Origin: Astrothelium macrocarpum
Taxonomy: Eukaryota > Ascomycota > Dothideomycetes > Trypetheliales > Trypetheliaceae
Direction: 5' to 3'
Length of the DNA stretch: 64,000 nt
Assembly (NCBI GenBank): GCA_021030915.1
Contig: JAGEMR010000122.1
Span: 23,334-87,333, forward strand
Shown here piece after piece: positions 1 to 12,319 of this stretch. The notes beneath the pieces were generated by a model, which did not search any database, was not told the DNA's origin, and saw only the letters and a list, made by a program, of their open reading frames with translations. The position numbers and the translations under genes were made by a program. How positions within the stretch are numbered: the first letter of the stretch is position 1; each line of letters starts with the position of its first letter.

Positions 1-1781
1 CATCCACTTTGGGCTCTTGACCGACTAGATTGGCCGGATATTCAAGGCAAGCGTCGTCCAGCTCGCTTGAAATTAAGGTTAAGTAAAGGGGAAAAAATAA
101 GGCGGAGCGAGAGAAACATCGAAAACAGTGCGTGAACATAAGTCAAATACAGTCTTGATCCATTGAAGAACGGAAAAGCCAAGAATATCGGGAAATATTA
201 CCTCAATTTCGCTACTTTTGGAATGCTCTCGCCTCATGAAAATAACCTCACACTAGTCAAACTATCACGGTCTCCAACGCTATCCATCCACCGTGCCTAG
301 ATCAATTCTATATATATCCGCCGCTGTTTGTTTAGAGACCAACTCGATCCATCTCTCATACTGGTGTAGCTCTTCGATCAATTACTCAGAGGCGCGCTCA
401 GCGTTCTTACGTGAACGCCCTCTTTTGTCTTTCCATTCCCTTGTTCCCCCACAGTTTGGCTAGTGTATCGCCGATTCTAGTGAAGAAACCCAAAGGGCCG
501 AAGGACTGCGGTGCAGTTTCAAACGTGGCGTCATTTGTACTCAGTGCAGCACCAGCCCATGGCATAAGAAATGTCACCCGTGACCGCGAAATGCATAATT
601 CTCCGCAGGCCTCATCAAGAGAACCTCATACCATTCCAAATGATTATAAATCACAAATAATCTATCAATAATTTATTGAGAAATAAAGTCTAAGATATTC
701 TTATCTATTTTTATTAAGAGTCTCTTGACGAGATCTACAGCGAATTATATCTTTCACGATCGTGGGTGACATTTCTTATGCCCTGGGCTAGTAGCAGCGG
801 CCTCATAGCAAGTCTGCACATGTCAAACAGGAATTCATTTTTGAGCTCGTTGGTATTTTGACTTCTGCTCTCATTTCAGGTCACTGTTCGGTCAATCTGC
901 TGAACCTGCACAAATTGATCTACTTTGTTGTTGAACCACACCAAATAATCGAGGTTGAATGATAATATTGGCATACACTGGTTAAATAATTCGATGCAAA
1001 GTCTACAAGAGTAATAGGAAGCAAATTCCAAAAGACTACAATTGAGGTCAAAGTAAATTTTTGTGCTTTTCATCTCCTATTTCATGATTCGGTATTGAAG
1101 TCAGCCTTGGTAGAGGAAGTCGGAGTTAGTGGGTCTCCCAATCATAATGTATTTCCAATGCAGAACAGGAACGCTTGGTTGGATAAGAATAAATTATATG
1201 GTGTTTCGAAGCTCTTATGTCTTTTTTGAAAAGCATCTGAAGCTTGATATCGATATCGTCTTGCAGTCACCCTCTCTTATTGCATCGAATTCGATTCTCA
1301 ATTCACGTCCCACAACTTACCCGTACGAGCCCTTCATACCACTCGGAAGAGTGCAATTGATATTAGTTAGAACAATGTTCTTTGATAATGTCATCGTCTT
1401 GCTCAGAGGATGGACGTCACAATGCCCGCCTTCATCTGAGCAAAAGCCCTTCACCGCGTAGATCCTTGCACCAAGATTGAGCCATTGCGCAAACTTATGC
1501 CAGATACTGTAAATCTGGCTATATCAAGGCGTTCTGGGCAAATGACATATTCGGACAAGTGATGACAATGAATTGAGGTCACTGTAGATTAACCAAGCTC
1601 AAGTGGAAGTAGATGGATGTCGCATTTGCCAGATGCTATTGAGATAGGCTTGCTGGACATAGCAAGACTATGTCTCTTGAAAAACAGACCGCTATGGGAA
1701 TAATCAAGTCTTAACACAGACACAGACAGGACACAGGTGTATTCCACTCGAGAAGGCCCAAAGAAAGTTGGCCACCAACTA
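1..1781. other. Gene-free stretch at the window start
   Basis: No reading frame here looks like a conserved protein; the open frames are short and lack spliceable continuations. The stretch lies downstream of the RhoGEF gene, so it should contain that gene's 3' untranslated region near 1.6-1.78 kb. The only recognisable structure is the inverted-repeat element at 551-793. Confidence 0.6.
551..793. mobile_element. MITE-like inverted-repeat element, copy 1
   Basis: The left end reads GGCATAAGAAATGTCACCCG and the right end is its near-perfect reverse complement (CGTGGGTGACATTTCTTATG followed by CCC), about 240 bp apart. The interior matches copy 3 at 41.05 kb: both carry CCTCATA followed by ATTCCAAA, then CTATCAATAATT. 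There is no coding capacity, so if mobile it depended on a transposase elsewhere. Next to copy 3, the right arm differs by G-to-A and C-to-T changes only (CGCGGTCGCGGG in copy 3, CACGATCGTGGG here), which is the RIP mutation type. I could not identify a clear target-site duplication, so the outer boundaries are good to about 5 bp. Confidence 0.75.
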
Positions 1782-4700
1782 TTACCCTCTAGCCCAGAAA
1801 TCCAGACTCGAAATGACGTCCTCACCCAACTCATCCTCATAAGCGTACAAGATCTAGTCAATAATCAGCACAGTCCCTTGAAAAGACAAAACACGGAATC
1901 GCAATTAGGAGTCAAGTCATCTGCTTACCTCACGCGTGCTCGAATGCAACATCCTAATATTCTTGCCCACCACCACCGCCACCAGCCCCGCCGTCTCCAT
2001 ATTCCGAATTTCGATAAAGCTCGGCTCGAACGCCAGAATATATGGACTGAAGATGGCAAATGCTGTCGGGTTCCCCTCCCAATTGATGACCCATTCCTGG
2101 CGCGCGCGCCACCCGTTGCGGTTGACGAAGAAGCTAAAGTCCGTGTAGCAGAGCAGAAACTCCGATGCCAGGCGCTCGATGTGGATGGGCTTGATGGATT
2201 CGCGGCGCGCAACAAAGTCGAGGGAGGTGTCGGCCTGGTCGAGCAGGGATTGTGTCTCGAGCGTTTCGAGGGAGACGACTTCGAAGCCGCGGGCACAGCC
2301 GACGCAGAGTTTGGACTTGAGGAAGTGGATGCTGTTGGAGTCGGAGGGGATGTAGAATTCCTGGGAGTCATTTGAGTTAGCTATGATCATTTGTTAAGAG
2401 TGGGCAAAGTCATCAGCGACGTACCTTGTAAGGCTTTAGTACATCCTGTCCCCCGGCAAGCATCTTGGCAAAACCAGATTTCTTCTTTCCCTTGGTCATT
2501 GAATCCATCGGCTCATACACCTTGATCGTACTGCTCAATGCGCTCGTCTTCACACAACAGACAAGATGCTGTCCGTTGCAGATGCCAACCTTGAAAAAGT
2601 TGGCATGACATATCCTACGGCCGCGCTTTGTTATGGTATTCTGTGTGTCTTCGGAATCAAGAGCTTCCAAGGGGAATGAGTAGATGGTCTTCTCGGATAA
2701 GACGAGGAGGATTTGGTGCTGTTCCAACACATCGATCTGGGTAACGGAACGGTTTTCGAGTACTCGTTTGGGTCTTGATGCAGGATCTTTGCCTTTGCGT
2801 TCCGAGACGTAGACACCGACATCTGTGCCATATACAAGTTTTCGGCCGCCGTCTGTCCGTCTTGTTAGTATTTTGCAAAGACACAACCTGTAGATAAACT
2901 CACCAAGCGGAACGCAGCAATTCACCCTCATGGTAGGAGAGAAGAATCCTTCATTCAAGATAGTCTGTGTATAGACCTTACTGCGCTCTTCCAGACTTCG
3001 TTGCTGTGCCTCGATGTGCTCGATCCACTTCCGTCTTTGTACCTGTGTGGTAGCCCAAAGCGTTGTTTCGTAGCCGCCTTTGCCAATGTGTTTGAATGTG
3101 ATGGGATACCCCTGCTGCTTAGGGTCTGCTTTAGGAGTCGCGCTTGTCATCGATCGAGTTCCAGGTATCAAGCTGGAAGAGGGTCTTTTGCTAATGCCTG
3201 TTTTTGGAAGGACCTCGTCCATCTGAGTGATGACCAAAAGTTCAAGTGGGATGGGCTTCTTGTAGACCTTGAGTCCTGGTCGCTTGTTGACCGACTTTTC
3301 TCGGACGAGTAATACAGCATGATCAAACAGATATGCTTGAATGTCGCCTGTGGTATCTGCTGGGCCTTTCTTGAGAGAACCTTTGAAGACTATTTGCCGA
3401 TTCTCTTCAGTAAGCTTCAAGTCAATGTATTCTCCAGGAGGGAATCTAAGTTGCTGATTTAGCTGCATAAGATTGAAGTGGTTTTCTGCTCTTCCCGTTG
3501 CAGCGTTAACTCGACTAAGCCATTCTCTTATGCTTTCTACAGCTCTAGGAATGTCTCTCTTGTCAGGGTTGTCCTCCTTTGTGGATTTCGCAACTTGCTC
3601 TAATAATAGTGGATATCTTGCCAAACGTGTGGTCGGCTTCGTCAAGTAACCGTTTAATTCCAATTTCCTTGATTCTTTGAGCCTCTCAGTCTCATCAACC
3701 AATCTGGCAAACGCAGGATTGGCAGTTTTCTCCCTCTCAAATTCGAATTTTCCAAACAGTTGACTGGCACCGTATCGAATGAATGGCTCGCAATTTGGCA
3801 CCCAATCCAAGAAAATGTCACCTACAGAGTAGACTACTGGATTTTGATTTTGTCGCCTTGTCAATGCATCTGCTAATCTCGAGTTTACGGCCAAGACATC
3901 ACGGACATTTGAGAAAACCGTTCGAATAAATTTCTCCCGTCGAACTTCCGGTATTGGAGAAGGATGCTGTGGATCATTTGAGCGAAGCGGCTTGATCCAA
4001 AAGTCGTCAAGATATTCGAGATCCTTGACAAAGTCTCGTTCCGTATACATGATTTCGGAAATAACCTCTTGTCGTTTCCTTTCCTTTTCGTCCACACTGT
4101 CGGCAACTTCTTTTGACACTGTGTTGATCCACAGCTTTTGCTCGTCACCTGGTTCATCGTGCAAACTCGATCTCGACTCTTCCCGCTTAAGGCCTGGTCC
4201 GGCTTTGATGTTGAGTCTGGCCTGTTGCTCAAGTCGGCGAGGACACGCGATGGAGTAGCATAATTTGTCCCTGGTACAAGTGGGCGAGTAGCAGTCTGTC
4301 AACAAAGTAAAAACTCCATTGACTTCCGAAGTCTCCTCCACCATGGTTTCCCGAAATCGATATAGTTCGCCAGGAGAATCTCGTAATCGATGATTATAAG
4401 TGACATCATGGAAGAATTTTTGTGCGTCCAAGGACCTGCCTAGTAGCAGCGCGAGGTTTCTATCCGTTGTCTTGATGATATATGCTATCAGATCCACAGC
4501 TTCCGCACCGGTGAATACCGCAGTGTACAGCAATCCATCTTTTTCTTTGTCAGTTGTGCCAATATTACCCCTGAATGTGTCTGCAACTCTTGAAAGAAGG
4601 GCAGGGTAGACCAATGGTGCCTTCCTCTGTACAACCATATTTTGCTGGGTCGATAGACTATTTGATTTCGACATTGACGGGCGAAGTGTTGCATCCGAAT

Positions 4701-5610
4701 TTTCGGTAGGTGCGACAGTGGATGCCATTGACATGGTCCGTGTAGGGTCTATAGCAATGTTGCTTTCTTTACTGTCAGATCTAGTCTTGGAGCCTGGACT
4801 TTGCGGAGCATTCGAAGAGAATGATCCACTTGCTGAGTGTCCTCCTGCCGGTATCTCGTGCGAGTTGCCCGAACCAGACTCTCGCCGTCGACTTGGAATT
4901 ACTCTTCCGCTCATTGTTTGTGAGAAATCACTATCTCTTGAATAAGAAGACATAGACATTGTACGCTCGTCTGGTCTTTCAGGCACCACTCTACCCTGTG
5001 CAGTAGTCCTAGAATGATAGTTCATATATGGTTGTTGTCGGAAGGTATGTGCAGGAGCAATATTGTAACCTTGTCCAGGCGATTGAAATGTTGGACGTGA
5101 CATTGTTGCGAGGGATTGTGTTCGATAAGGATCGGAGTTCATGGCACCTCCGCTCGGCGGTCCTCTGTTCGGGAGGTTGCGATTTGGATATTGCTGTGGG
5201 GGCTGGGTTCGAGGATCGACACGCTGTGGTGCTCCATACGGTCTACGATCAGGCCTTATCGGCTGTGGCATGTTTTGGTATGGGGGCTGGCGTATTTGTG
5301 AGTTTGGCTGTGAGTATTCTTGAGTTCCATTTCCTTGAGGGTAACCGTTCACTTGAGGTGGGGGATAACCATTGACCTGGGGTCTGATTGGAGGCACTCT
5401 CTGCATTATATCAGATGTCTGAGACGACATGGTCTGCGCACGTTCGGGTGAGCCTTGTTGTGGCTGGTTGCCCATGGTTTGCGTTCGTCCCGGCGGTGGC
5501 CGAGCCCCAAAGATGGACGAAAAAGCGGCATCTCGCTGAGTGTTGGTAGAAGGCCCATATTGAGCAGGCCGACTGTAATCTCGTCCTCCAGGAGAACCGT
5601 AACTCGCCAT
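1782..5610 (-). CDS. ROM2: Rho guanine nucleotide exchange factor, Rom2/Rgf type (DEP-DH-PH-CNH)
   Basis: This is predicted to activate Rho1 GTPase at the cell cortex in the cell-wall integrity pathway. Exons on the minus strand are 5610-2904, 2852-2425, 2360-1929 and 1853-1782, giving 1212 residues. The 51-bp intron (2853-2903) is in frame and stop-free, so it looks coding unless removed; splicing restores the CNH text PLDGGRKLVYGTD. The first 330 residues are disordered and Pro/Gln/Ser rich. A DEP domain lies at about 332-420, a Dbl-homology domain at about 512-700 (ERKRQEVISEIMYTERDFV), a PH domain at about 735-880 and a citron-homology domain from about 905 to near the end. The last exon (ILYAYEDELGEDVISSLDFW) matches the usual Rom2 C-terminus. 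The start is the first ATG of the open frame. The promoter region is shared with the divergent VMA11 gene. Family assignment is firm; the ROM2 symbol is by family likeness. Confidence 0.92.
1930..2360. other. C-to-G skew switch, locus 1 (3' end of RhoGEF)
   Basis: By hand count, bases 1981-2040 hold 21 C and 11 G on the + strand, while 2221-2280 hold 26 G and 11 C. The switch is near 2.1 kb. This is the mildest of the eight loci. Confidence 0.5.
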
Positions 5611-6116
5611 GTACGCCTACCTACTCACGAACGGTCCAGAGAAAGGGAGAACATTCGATAAGGCCAGATTGTGAAGAAAAGACTTTGAATAATATGCACA
5701 GAAAACGCTCGTGTATCAAGAGGTAAGAGAGTGTCTAGAATAATTTGTCGACAGTGTCATTCGTTTTGATACGACATTCTAGGATGTATGTTGGGGGCAT
5801 GTGATGAATAGGCGTCGTTCGTTGCGGCGTGAGGAAGACAGTCGGTATGCTCGCTGAGCTCAAGAAGGAGCAAGCATGCGCAAATGATGCAAGAACAAAT
5901 GGTTTGCGAGGGGAAGGCAGCGGGAAAAGGAAAAGGATCGGTTGAAGGTGTTTTGCCCTGTGAAGGGTCACTGTTGCTGCCGGCTTGCTTCCAATCCACC
6001 GCCACGTGACTATCGCCGACCTGGGGACACATCTGATCTCTCCACGGCCTGTTGATAGCTCATCGTTTGATTTTCTACTCGAAAAGCAGTACAACTCCAT
6101 TCACCTACCTTCCAAG
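5611..6116. promoter_or_regulatory. Divergent promoter region between RhoGEF and VMA11
   Basis: About 500 bp separate the start codons of two genes pointing away from each other, so both core promoters must lie here unless upstream exons exist. I see no convincing TATA box and assign no factor sites. Reading frames inside are short and unlike known proteins. Confidence 0.6.
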
Positions 6117-6920
6117 ATGGCGGAAAACGATTTAACCCCCCGAAGTGCTCCATTCTTCGGCATGGTACGTCTGTGTTTGTACAAGCATTTCAACTCGAGC
6201 TAACAGTTGATCCAGGCCGGTATTTCCTTCGCCGTAAGTCTACCTTCAAACCACATCGCACTAATAACAATCTGATGTTTGCCTGTATAGATGATCTTTG
6301 GATGTGAGTGCGGGCCGTGCACGTCAACAAAAGGAAGGTACTAAGCTACAATGTGTAGGTGTCGGAGCTGCATATGGAACAGCCAAAGCTGGCATTGGCA
6401 TTTCGGGCGTGGGAACATTTAGATCAGACCTCATCATGAAGGTTAGCATCTCTTCGATGCACCATGACTTCTCAAGCTGACATGCCGCAAGTCGCTCATT
6501 CCCGTCGTCATGTCTGGTATCATTGCCGTCTACGCATTGGTGATAGCAGTCCTGATAGCTGGCGATATGGCACCGCCCCCAGACAAAACCTACAGTCTAT
6601 TCGGAGGATTTATGCATCTGGCAAGTGGTCTTTCAGTGGGAGCAACGGGTTTAGCAGCAGGCTACGCAATAGGAATTGTTGGAGACTCAGTATGTTGTCA
6701 GAACACATTTCCAAGGTATAGGAGGTGGCTAATAATATCAGGGCGTGCGAGCCTACATGCAGCAATCGAGAATATTCGTGGGTATGGTCCTTATCCTCAT
6801 TTTCGGTGAAGTATTGGGTCTTTATGGGTAGGTTTGCTCACTTGTTAATTCTGCTGCTAGTACTGACCAAGACGCAGACTCATCGTTGCATTGATTCTAA
6901 ATACCAAGAGCAGAGGCTAG
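6117..6920 (+). CDS. VMA11: V-type proton ATPase proteolipid subunit c'
   Basis: This is a proteolipid of the membrane V0 ring that carries protons across the vacuolar membrane. Seven exons (6117-6164, 6216-6233, 6291-6303, 6359-6441, 6492-6689, 6742-6827, 6878-6920) join to a 162-residue protein, the normal length for the family. Exons 2 and 3 are only 18 and 13 bp; they are required to restore the first membrane helix. Four hydrophobic helices are visible, with the essential acidic residue in helix 4 (LILIFGEVLGLYG). It is called subunit c' (VMA11) rather than c (VMA3) because it has SLIPVVMSGI, GFMHLASGL and a C-terminus ending in LNTKSRG. It ends about 790 bp before the kinase gene. Confidence 0.93.
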
Positions 6921-7709
6921 TTTGCATAATTCAAGCAAATATTTTGCTCAATGTATGATAATGTGTCGAGACAAATAAAAGGAATTCGACGTCCATTTAG
7001 CGTGTCCTGATATTCATGTATTTTTAATTTTGGGATGCAAGGACATCGATGACAGGAAGAATGCACGTGCGCCAATTAATAATCGAATGAGAAAGCCTTG
7101 GAGGTTGCATCCACAATGTACGCGTTATCTCAAGGTTGCTTTAGATAGCAGTGAATTCTGCCCAAAATAGCATGTGACCATTCAGTCACGTCCACATATC
7201 CTTAAGGAACGAGACATCCAGGAGGCCTGATGACCCGATCAAGTGGAAGGACCTGGCTGTTTGGGCATTCCGGAAGCTGTAACTGCGTCGCGACGCTGTT
7301 CCCGCCCGACGCCATGACAGTCCAAACCGCAGGACGAGATAGAAGGTATCATGGTAAAATCCGGAGTTTGGAGCCGGGACGGGAGTTTTGGGTGTTCCAG
7401 GCGCAAAGCAGGGTCGCATTCGACGAACACATGTCGCGGACCGCAACTTGAATCAGCCACCATCGTCACCGACCTGAGCATGCACTCAATGACCCAGCCG
7501 CGCCAACCAACAACCTGTCTTTGCCAATAGACATCACCTCATGCCTCACATTCCCATGACCCTGACCTAGCGAGGTCTCCCATCAATTCCCTATTTCCCA
7601 TTTTCTCCAGTTTTTTGTTTCCATTCCCGACTTTGCTTTTCTCCTTCGGATTATGTGCTAGTCCCGGCCGAAACCAACACCTGCGCATCAGACCACCTCA
7701 GCTGCCACC
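6921..7709. other. Intergenic region, VMA11 to kinase gene
   Basis: It holds the VMA11 3' end and the promoter of the kinase gene. The last 100 bp are pyrimidine rich (TTTTCTCCAG and TTTTTTG runs), as is common just upstream of fungal start codons. No gene, repeat or RNA is recognised. Confidence 0.5.
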
Positions 7710-9187
7710 ATGGCTGCGACCGCCATCAGTCACCTTCTCCCGCACATCCATCGGAACGGCAGCGTCAAGTCCTCGAGTTTCTCCAAAGACGAGAAGCCGC
7801 GGAAGGGTGAAGACGAAGAGCACTACAGTGCACGCCGGCGAGAAGAGGAAAAGCGGATGCTGGCTGATTGGGAGGCCGGAAAGCGGCCACTGGAACCGGC
7901 AGAGATAGCTGTTGATCCGAATCGAAAGATTGTGGGGCACTCTTCGAAACATTTACGGTGTGAAGACTTTCAACTTTTAAAGACATTGGGAACTGGTCAG
8001 TCAAGGGAACTCCTCGGTTTGTGGATAATGTAGCCTGTGACGCTGACAATTGGAATTTCAGGTACATTTGCGAGAGTCTGGCTGGCCCGACTTGCAAACC
8101 CTCGACAAGAAGACGACTCCAAAGTGTTTGCGCTCAAAGTATTGCGAAAGGTCGATGGTAAGGCATAATATTTACTTGTTGCGATCATTGCTGCAGCATC
8201 ATTCGGGCCAATGCTAATCAAAACTATTCAGTCATTCGACTGAAGCAAGTTGAACATGTCCGCAATGAGCGCAATGTTCTGGCTGCTGTCGCCGGCCATC
8301 CTTTCATCACTACCATGGTTGCGAGTTTCCAAGATCGCGACTCGCTGTATATGCTTGTAAGCTGACCCCAAGCGGAGACATGGCACCGGATCTCATTACT
8401 CATTCCCATCGCAGCTCGATTACTGCCCTGGCGGCGAAGTATTTAGTTATCTCCGACGAGCAAGACGATTTAATGAAGAAACATCCCAATTCTATGCCGC
8501 TGAAATTGTATTAATACTGGAATTTTTACACGAATCACAAGGTGTCGCATACCGCGACCTGAAACCCGAGAATATACTCATAGACGCCGAGGGGCATCTG
8601 AAGTTGGTAGACTTTGGCTTTGCCAAGAAGGTGGATAATCGAGAGACATACACACTATGTGGTACACCAGAGTACCTAGCTCCGGAAGTCATCCGCAACA
8701 CCGGTCACGGTAGAGCGGTAGACTGGTGGGCCTTTGGCATTCTTGTTTACGAATTCTTGGTGGGCCAGCCTCCATTCTGGGATCAGAACCCAATGAAGAT
8801 TTACGAACAGTATGACAATTGTTCCTCGTCCACTTACACAAAACCATTTACTGATCTACTTGCAGGATCGTGGAAGGCGGAATCAGGTATCCGTCAGCCA
8901 TGTCACAAAATGCCCGAGACATCATTGGCAAGCTGTGCACCGTTGATGTGTCAAAACGACTTGGGAATATCCAAGGAGGTGCCAAAACCGTCAAGCAACA
9001 CCCGTGGTTCTCCAAAATCAACTGGGACAACTTGTACCATCGGCGCATGAAAGGACCGATCATTCCGCATCTACGTGGCCCCGACGATACGAGAAACTTT
9101 GATGATTACGACCCGGAACCGCCCGGACGCGAACCATATACAGGGCAGATGTTCAACAAATTTGACAAGTCATTTGAGGATTTTTAA
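7710..9187 (+). CDS. AGC serine/threonine kinase, cAMP-dependent protein kinase catalytic subunit type (PkaC2-like)
   Basis: Exons 7710-7995, 8062-8157, 8232-8356, 8415-8809 and 8866-9187 encode 407 residues. About 80 charged residues precede the kinase domain. The glycine loop GTGTFARV is at about 94-101, the ATP lysine at 121 (FALKV), the catalytic YRDLKPEN motif with Asp217, the DFG motif with Asp235, and the activation-loop Thr249 in TLCGTPEY. The C-terminus ends in FDKSFEDF, a hydrophobic motif of the PKA kind. The YRD form of the catalytic loop and the TLCGTPEYLAPE signature place it in the PKA family. The long N-terminus suggests the second fungal isoform rather than the main PkaC1; that is inference. 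It would phosphorylate targets in response to cAMP once released from a regulatory subunit, and no regulatory subunit lies in this window. Confidence 0.9.
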
Positions 9188-9723
9188 TCCTTCAACTCGG
9201 CACAGGGGACAAGCCGCATGTCCCCGTTGTATAAATGCACGGAGCGGCTGTTGGTTGCATGTCATCATTAGCGAGAGCATATGTTTTGTTTTTTGCTCCT
9301 TTCTCTTTTTGCGCCTCCTCTGGGTAAAGTGGATGTTATTGGATGGCATATTGAATGCCTGGTACTTGATGGGCAGGGTGCTGTGATAGTGTCCTGGTTG
9401 TTTACATGATGATCACGATTCCCTAGGTACTTTAATGCTAGTAGGCAATCGAGAGGAGCTCACGGAACTTGCATTTTCAATACACAACATACGTCTATTT
9501 ACTCCATGGCCTTGTAGGCATGGAATATGTTGATCGACTTTTGTAACCATGGGCATGGAAATATTTCGAACACTTCCAGCCCCGCGGAAGCTCCCCCGCG
9601 CCATTAGGTCCCATGCCAAACGCCATTTCCACACTTTGCACGACCCATAGCAAACGTGTTCAGCTTTCGCCTCTTACCCTATCGCATTCAATTCATTTCA
9701 GATGTGTGTATCGTGGGCCCAGA
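9188..9723. other. Intergenic region, kinase to acyl-CoA synthetase
   Basis: It holds the kinase 3' end and the synthetase promoter. I see no gene in it; the open frames on both strands lack codon structure or known motifs. Confidence 0.5.
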
Positions 9724-11832
9724 ATGTTTCGACCCCTTTGGAAGGCGCGAGCACCCCAGAAATTTTATCGCGCAGCCTTAAAACGGTCCTCTTCGACACA
9801 AGCTTATAGCAAAGGACCTTTGGAGGTTGGAATCATTACCCTGAGCTAAAAGTTGTTTGAAATACAGCTTAGTAACGGAGTCTAGCCGCCGCTTCTTGGT
9901 GAAACAGTTGGACAGCATTTTGCCTCTATAGTCTCGAAGCACGGAGACCGCTTAGCGTAAGATTTTGTGTAATTTTCTTATTTTCCACTGACGAAGCAAT
10001 GTGAAAGTGTGATTTCAAGTAGTCAACGGACTCGACTCACCTATGATGCCCTCGACACGGCAAGCAATGCACTTGCCAGAGGATTGAGAGCGAATGGTGT
10101 TCGAAAAGGAGACCGCATTGCTGTCTCTCTTGGAAATAATATCGAGTTCGCCACGGTCAGTACTGGACCGATAGTCAACAATGCTAGATATAGTTCCTGA
10201 TTTCTGGCCAGACAACTTATGCTTTATTCAAACTCGGAGCAATCCTTGTGCGTAGAATTTTCCTGGCGCGATGTTCGCCCTCTCACGGACAGAGATATAG
10301 GTACCCCTGAATCCGGCCTTTAATGCGCAACAAGTCTTATCCGCACTGAACCACCTTTCATCATCTTGTCTCATTATTGGTACTGAGACCAACCTACCTT
10401 TCAAAGAGCCGCGTACAAATATTCCTCTCCTGAGCAATCTCGTCCCGAATCTTCGCGGGAGTCGACTAGAATCCGAGCTCGTGCCCTCCCTTCGAAAAGT
10501 CATCCTCGTCAACAACTCCTCCGGCCGTATTGACTGCTCCGAGTTCAAAGCTACCAGCAAATATGATCATGTCCTCGAAGAAGGAGGCGCCGGTCGAACC
10601 TTCGAAGATCAACAGCTCCACCCGGATGAAGTAGTGAACATCCAATTCACGTCTGGCACGACTTCGATGCCCAAAGCCGCATGTCTGAGCCATCGCAGCA
10701 TCCTCAACAACGGTGCCAGTATAGGCGACCGCATGCTGCTCACTCCCGAAGACATCGTTGTCTGTCCACCGCCACTATTCCACTGTTTCGGCTCCATCCT
10801 CGGCTACATGGCGACCGCCACACACGGTTCAAGCATCGTCTTCCCCGCCGAGGCCTTCGACCCAGCCGCAACACTGCACGCCGCCCGCGACGAACGTGCG
10901 ACCGCCCTGTACGGGGTGCCGACCATGTTTGTCGCGGAGCTCGAGCTCATCGGCGCCCCCAGCTCACCATTCAAGGCGCAGGATTTTGCGACGCTCAGGA
11001 CGGGCATCGTGGCGGGATCGACCGTCCCTGCAGAGCTGATGCGGAAACTGCATCGCGTGCTGAATCTGACAGAGCTGACCATTTGCTATGGGATGACGGA
11101 GACGAGTCCCGTGAGTGCAATGACGACGACGGACGATCCGGTGGAGAAGCGGGTGGAGAGTGTGGGAAAGCTGCTGCCGCATGTGGAGGCGAAGGTGGTG
11201 GATACAAAGGAGAGAGGAAGGATTTTGAGGAGGGGAGAGAGGGGGGAATTGGTAGTGAGTGGGTATAATGTGATGAAGGGGTATTGGGAAGATGAGGTTA
11301 AGACGAAGGAGGTCAGAGTGACTGATGAGGATGGGAAAGTATGGATGCATGTGAGTTGTCATTTCTTTTCGCGCAAAACAGTGACATTTGTGCGAAAGTG
11401 AAATTACTGATACTCATGACAAAGACTGGAGACGAAGCGTTAATGGATGAAGACGGATACATCCGTATCACAGGTCGCATCAAGGACTTGATCATTCGAG
11501 GTGGCGAGAACATTCATCCCCTAGAGATCGAAAACTGTCTCTTCGCCCATCCCGCCATCGCTGAAGTCTCAGTCGTAGGTCTTCCCGACGAAAAGTACGG
11601 CGAAGTTGTTGCTGCGTTTGTCGCGAAACATAGTCGTGAGGAAACCACGCTAAGGCCTTCCGAGGTGAGAGACTGGGTAAGAACACGATTGAGCAACCAT
11701 CTAGTACCAAGATATGTGTTCTGGATCGATTCAGCAGCCTATCCAAAAACGTCAAGCGGTAAGATTCAAAAGTTCAAGTTACGGGAAATGGGTCAAGAAA
11801 TGGCGAAAAAAGGGTTAGGATTGGAGGCGTAA
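9724..11832 (+). CDS. Acyl-CoA synthetase / AMP-dependent ligase, probably mitochondrial
   Basis: Exons 9724-9825, 9886-9956, 10008-10155, 10212-10247, 10301-11350 and 11425-11832 encode 604 residues. It activates a carboxylic acid through an acyl-adenylate to its CoA thioester; the likely substrate is a medium-chain fatty acid (ACSF2-like family), which is inference. The first 30 residues are basic and Ser/Ala rich without acids (MFRPLWKARAPQKF), as in a mitochondrial presequence. Motifs in order: the ATP loop FTSGTTSMPK, YGMTETSP, the hinge region GYIRITGRIKDLIIRGGENI, and the C-terminal catalytic lysine in SGKIQK. The ATP loop has Ser where most relatives of the wider superfamily have Gly. 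The first intron has a weak donor (GTTGGA) and the fourth uses GTGCGT; both joins are supported by uninterrupted family alignment. Confidence 0.88.
10680..11340. other. C-to-G skew switch, locus 2 (acyl-CoA synthetase)
   Basis: Bases 10741-10800 hold 24 C and 9 G; bases 11221-11280 hold 30 G and no C at all. The switch is near 11.0 kb, inside one long exon. Confidence 0.7.
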
Positions 11833-12319
11833 ATGATTTCACATGGGGAGCCTTCCGCACTGCTTTTTGGGATTAAAGGACTTGATCTATTGGTTTGGGG
11901 TCCGGGAAATGTGAAAGTGGATGTTTATGAATCATCAGGAGGTCATACAGTGCTATGCTGAATTGAATCGGGCTGGTGGGGAGACCCCCAGGTCAAATCT
12001 TTCCCTCTCCAAAAGCACATTGTTTATAGAAAAATATGGCACACAGTACCACCAGAAAATAGTGTTCGAGTTTACCCCACTATCTTATGACCTTGCCTTT
12101 CTACACTGATAGAATTTGACATCAATTGGTCAGCAGCTGTATAGGATCGGTATCAGATCAAAATGGTGTTTTGCAAAAAAAAAAAAGAATTTTAGAATAT
12201 ATGCTCATAACCTATCCACAACACCGAGCTGATTAGTACATGGTATTACGTCCACCAGCGCCTCGTTTAATACTTATAGCGTCGCATATTATAGGCTTGA
12301 GTCCAGATTGCCTCTGTAC
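11833..12319. other. Convergent intergenic region
   Basis: It lies between the 3' ends of the synthetase (+) and the transporter (-). It contains a run of 13 A beginning near 12174. No gene is seen; transcript ends of both neighbours must fall here. Confidence 0.5.

Noticed and set aside
10681..11268. Long alternative frames overlapping the synthetase, and similar ones opposite the transporter, epoxide hydrolase and amidohydrolase genes
   Set aside because: They are shadows caused by the strong C or G skew, which removes stop codons in other frames; no domain appears in them.
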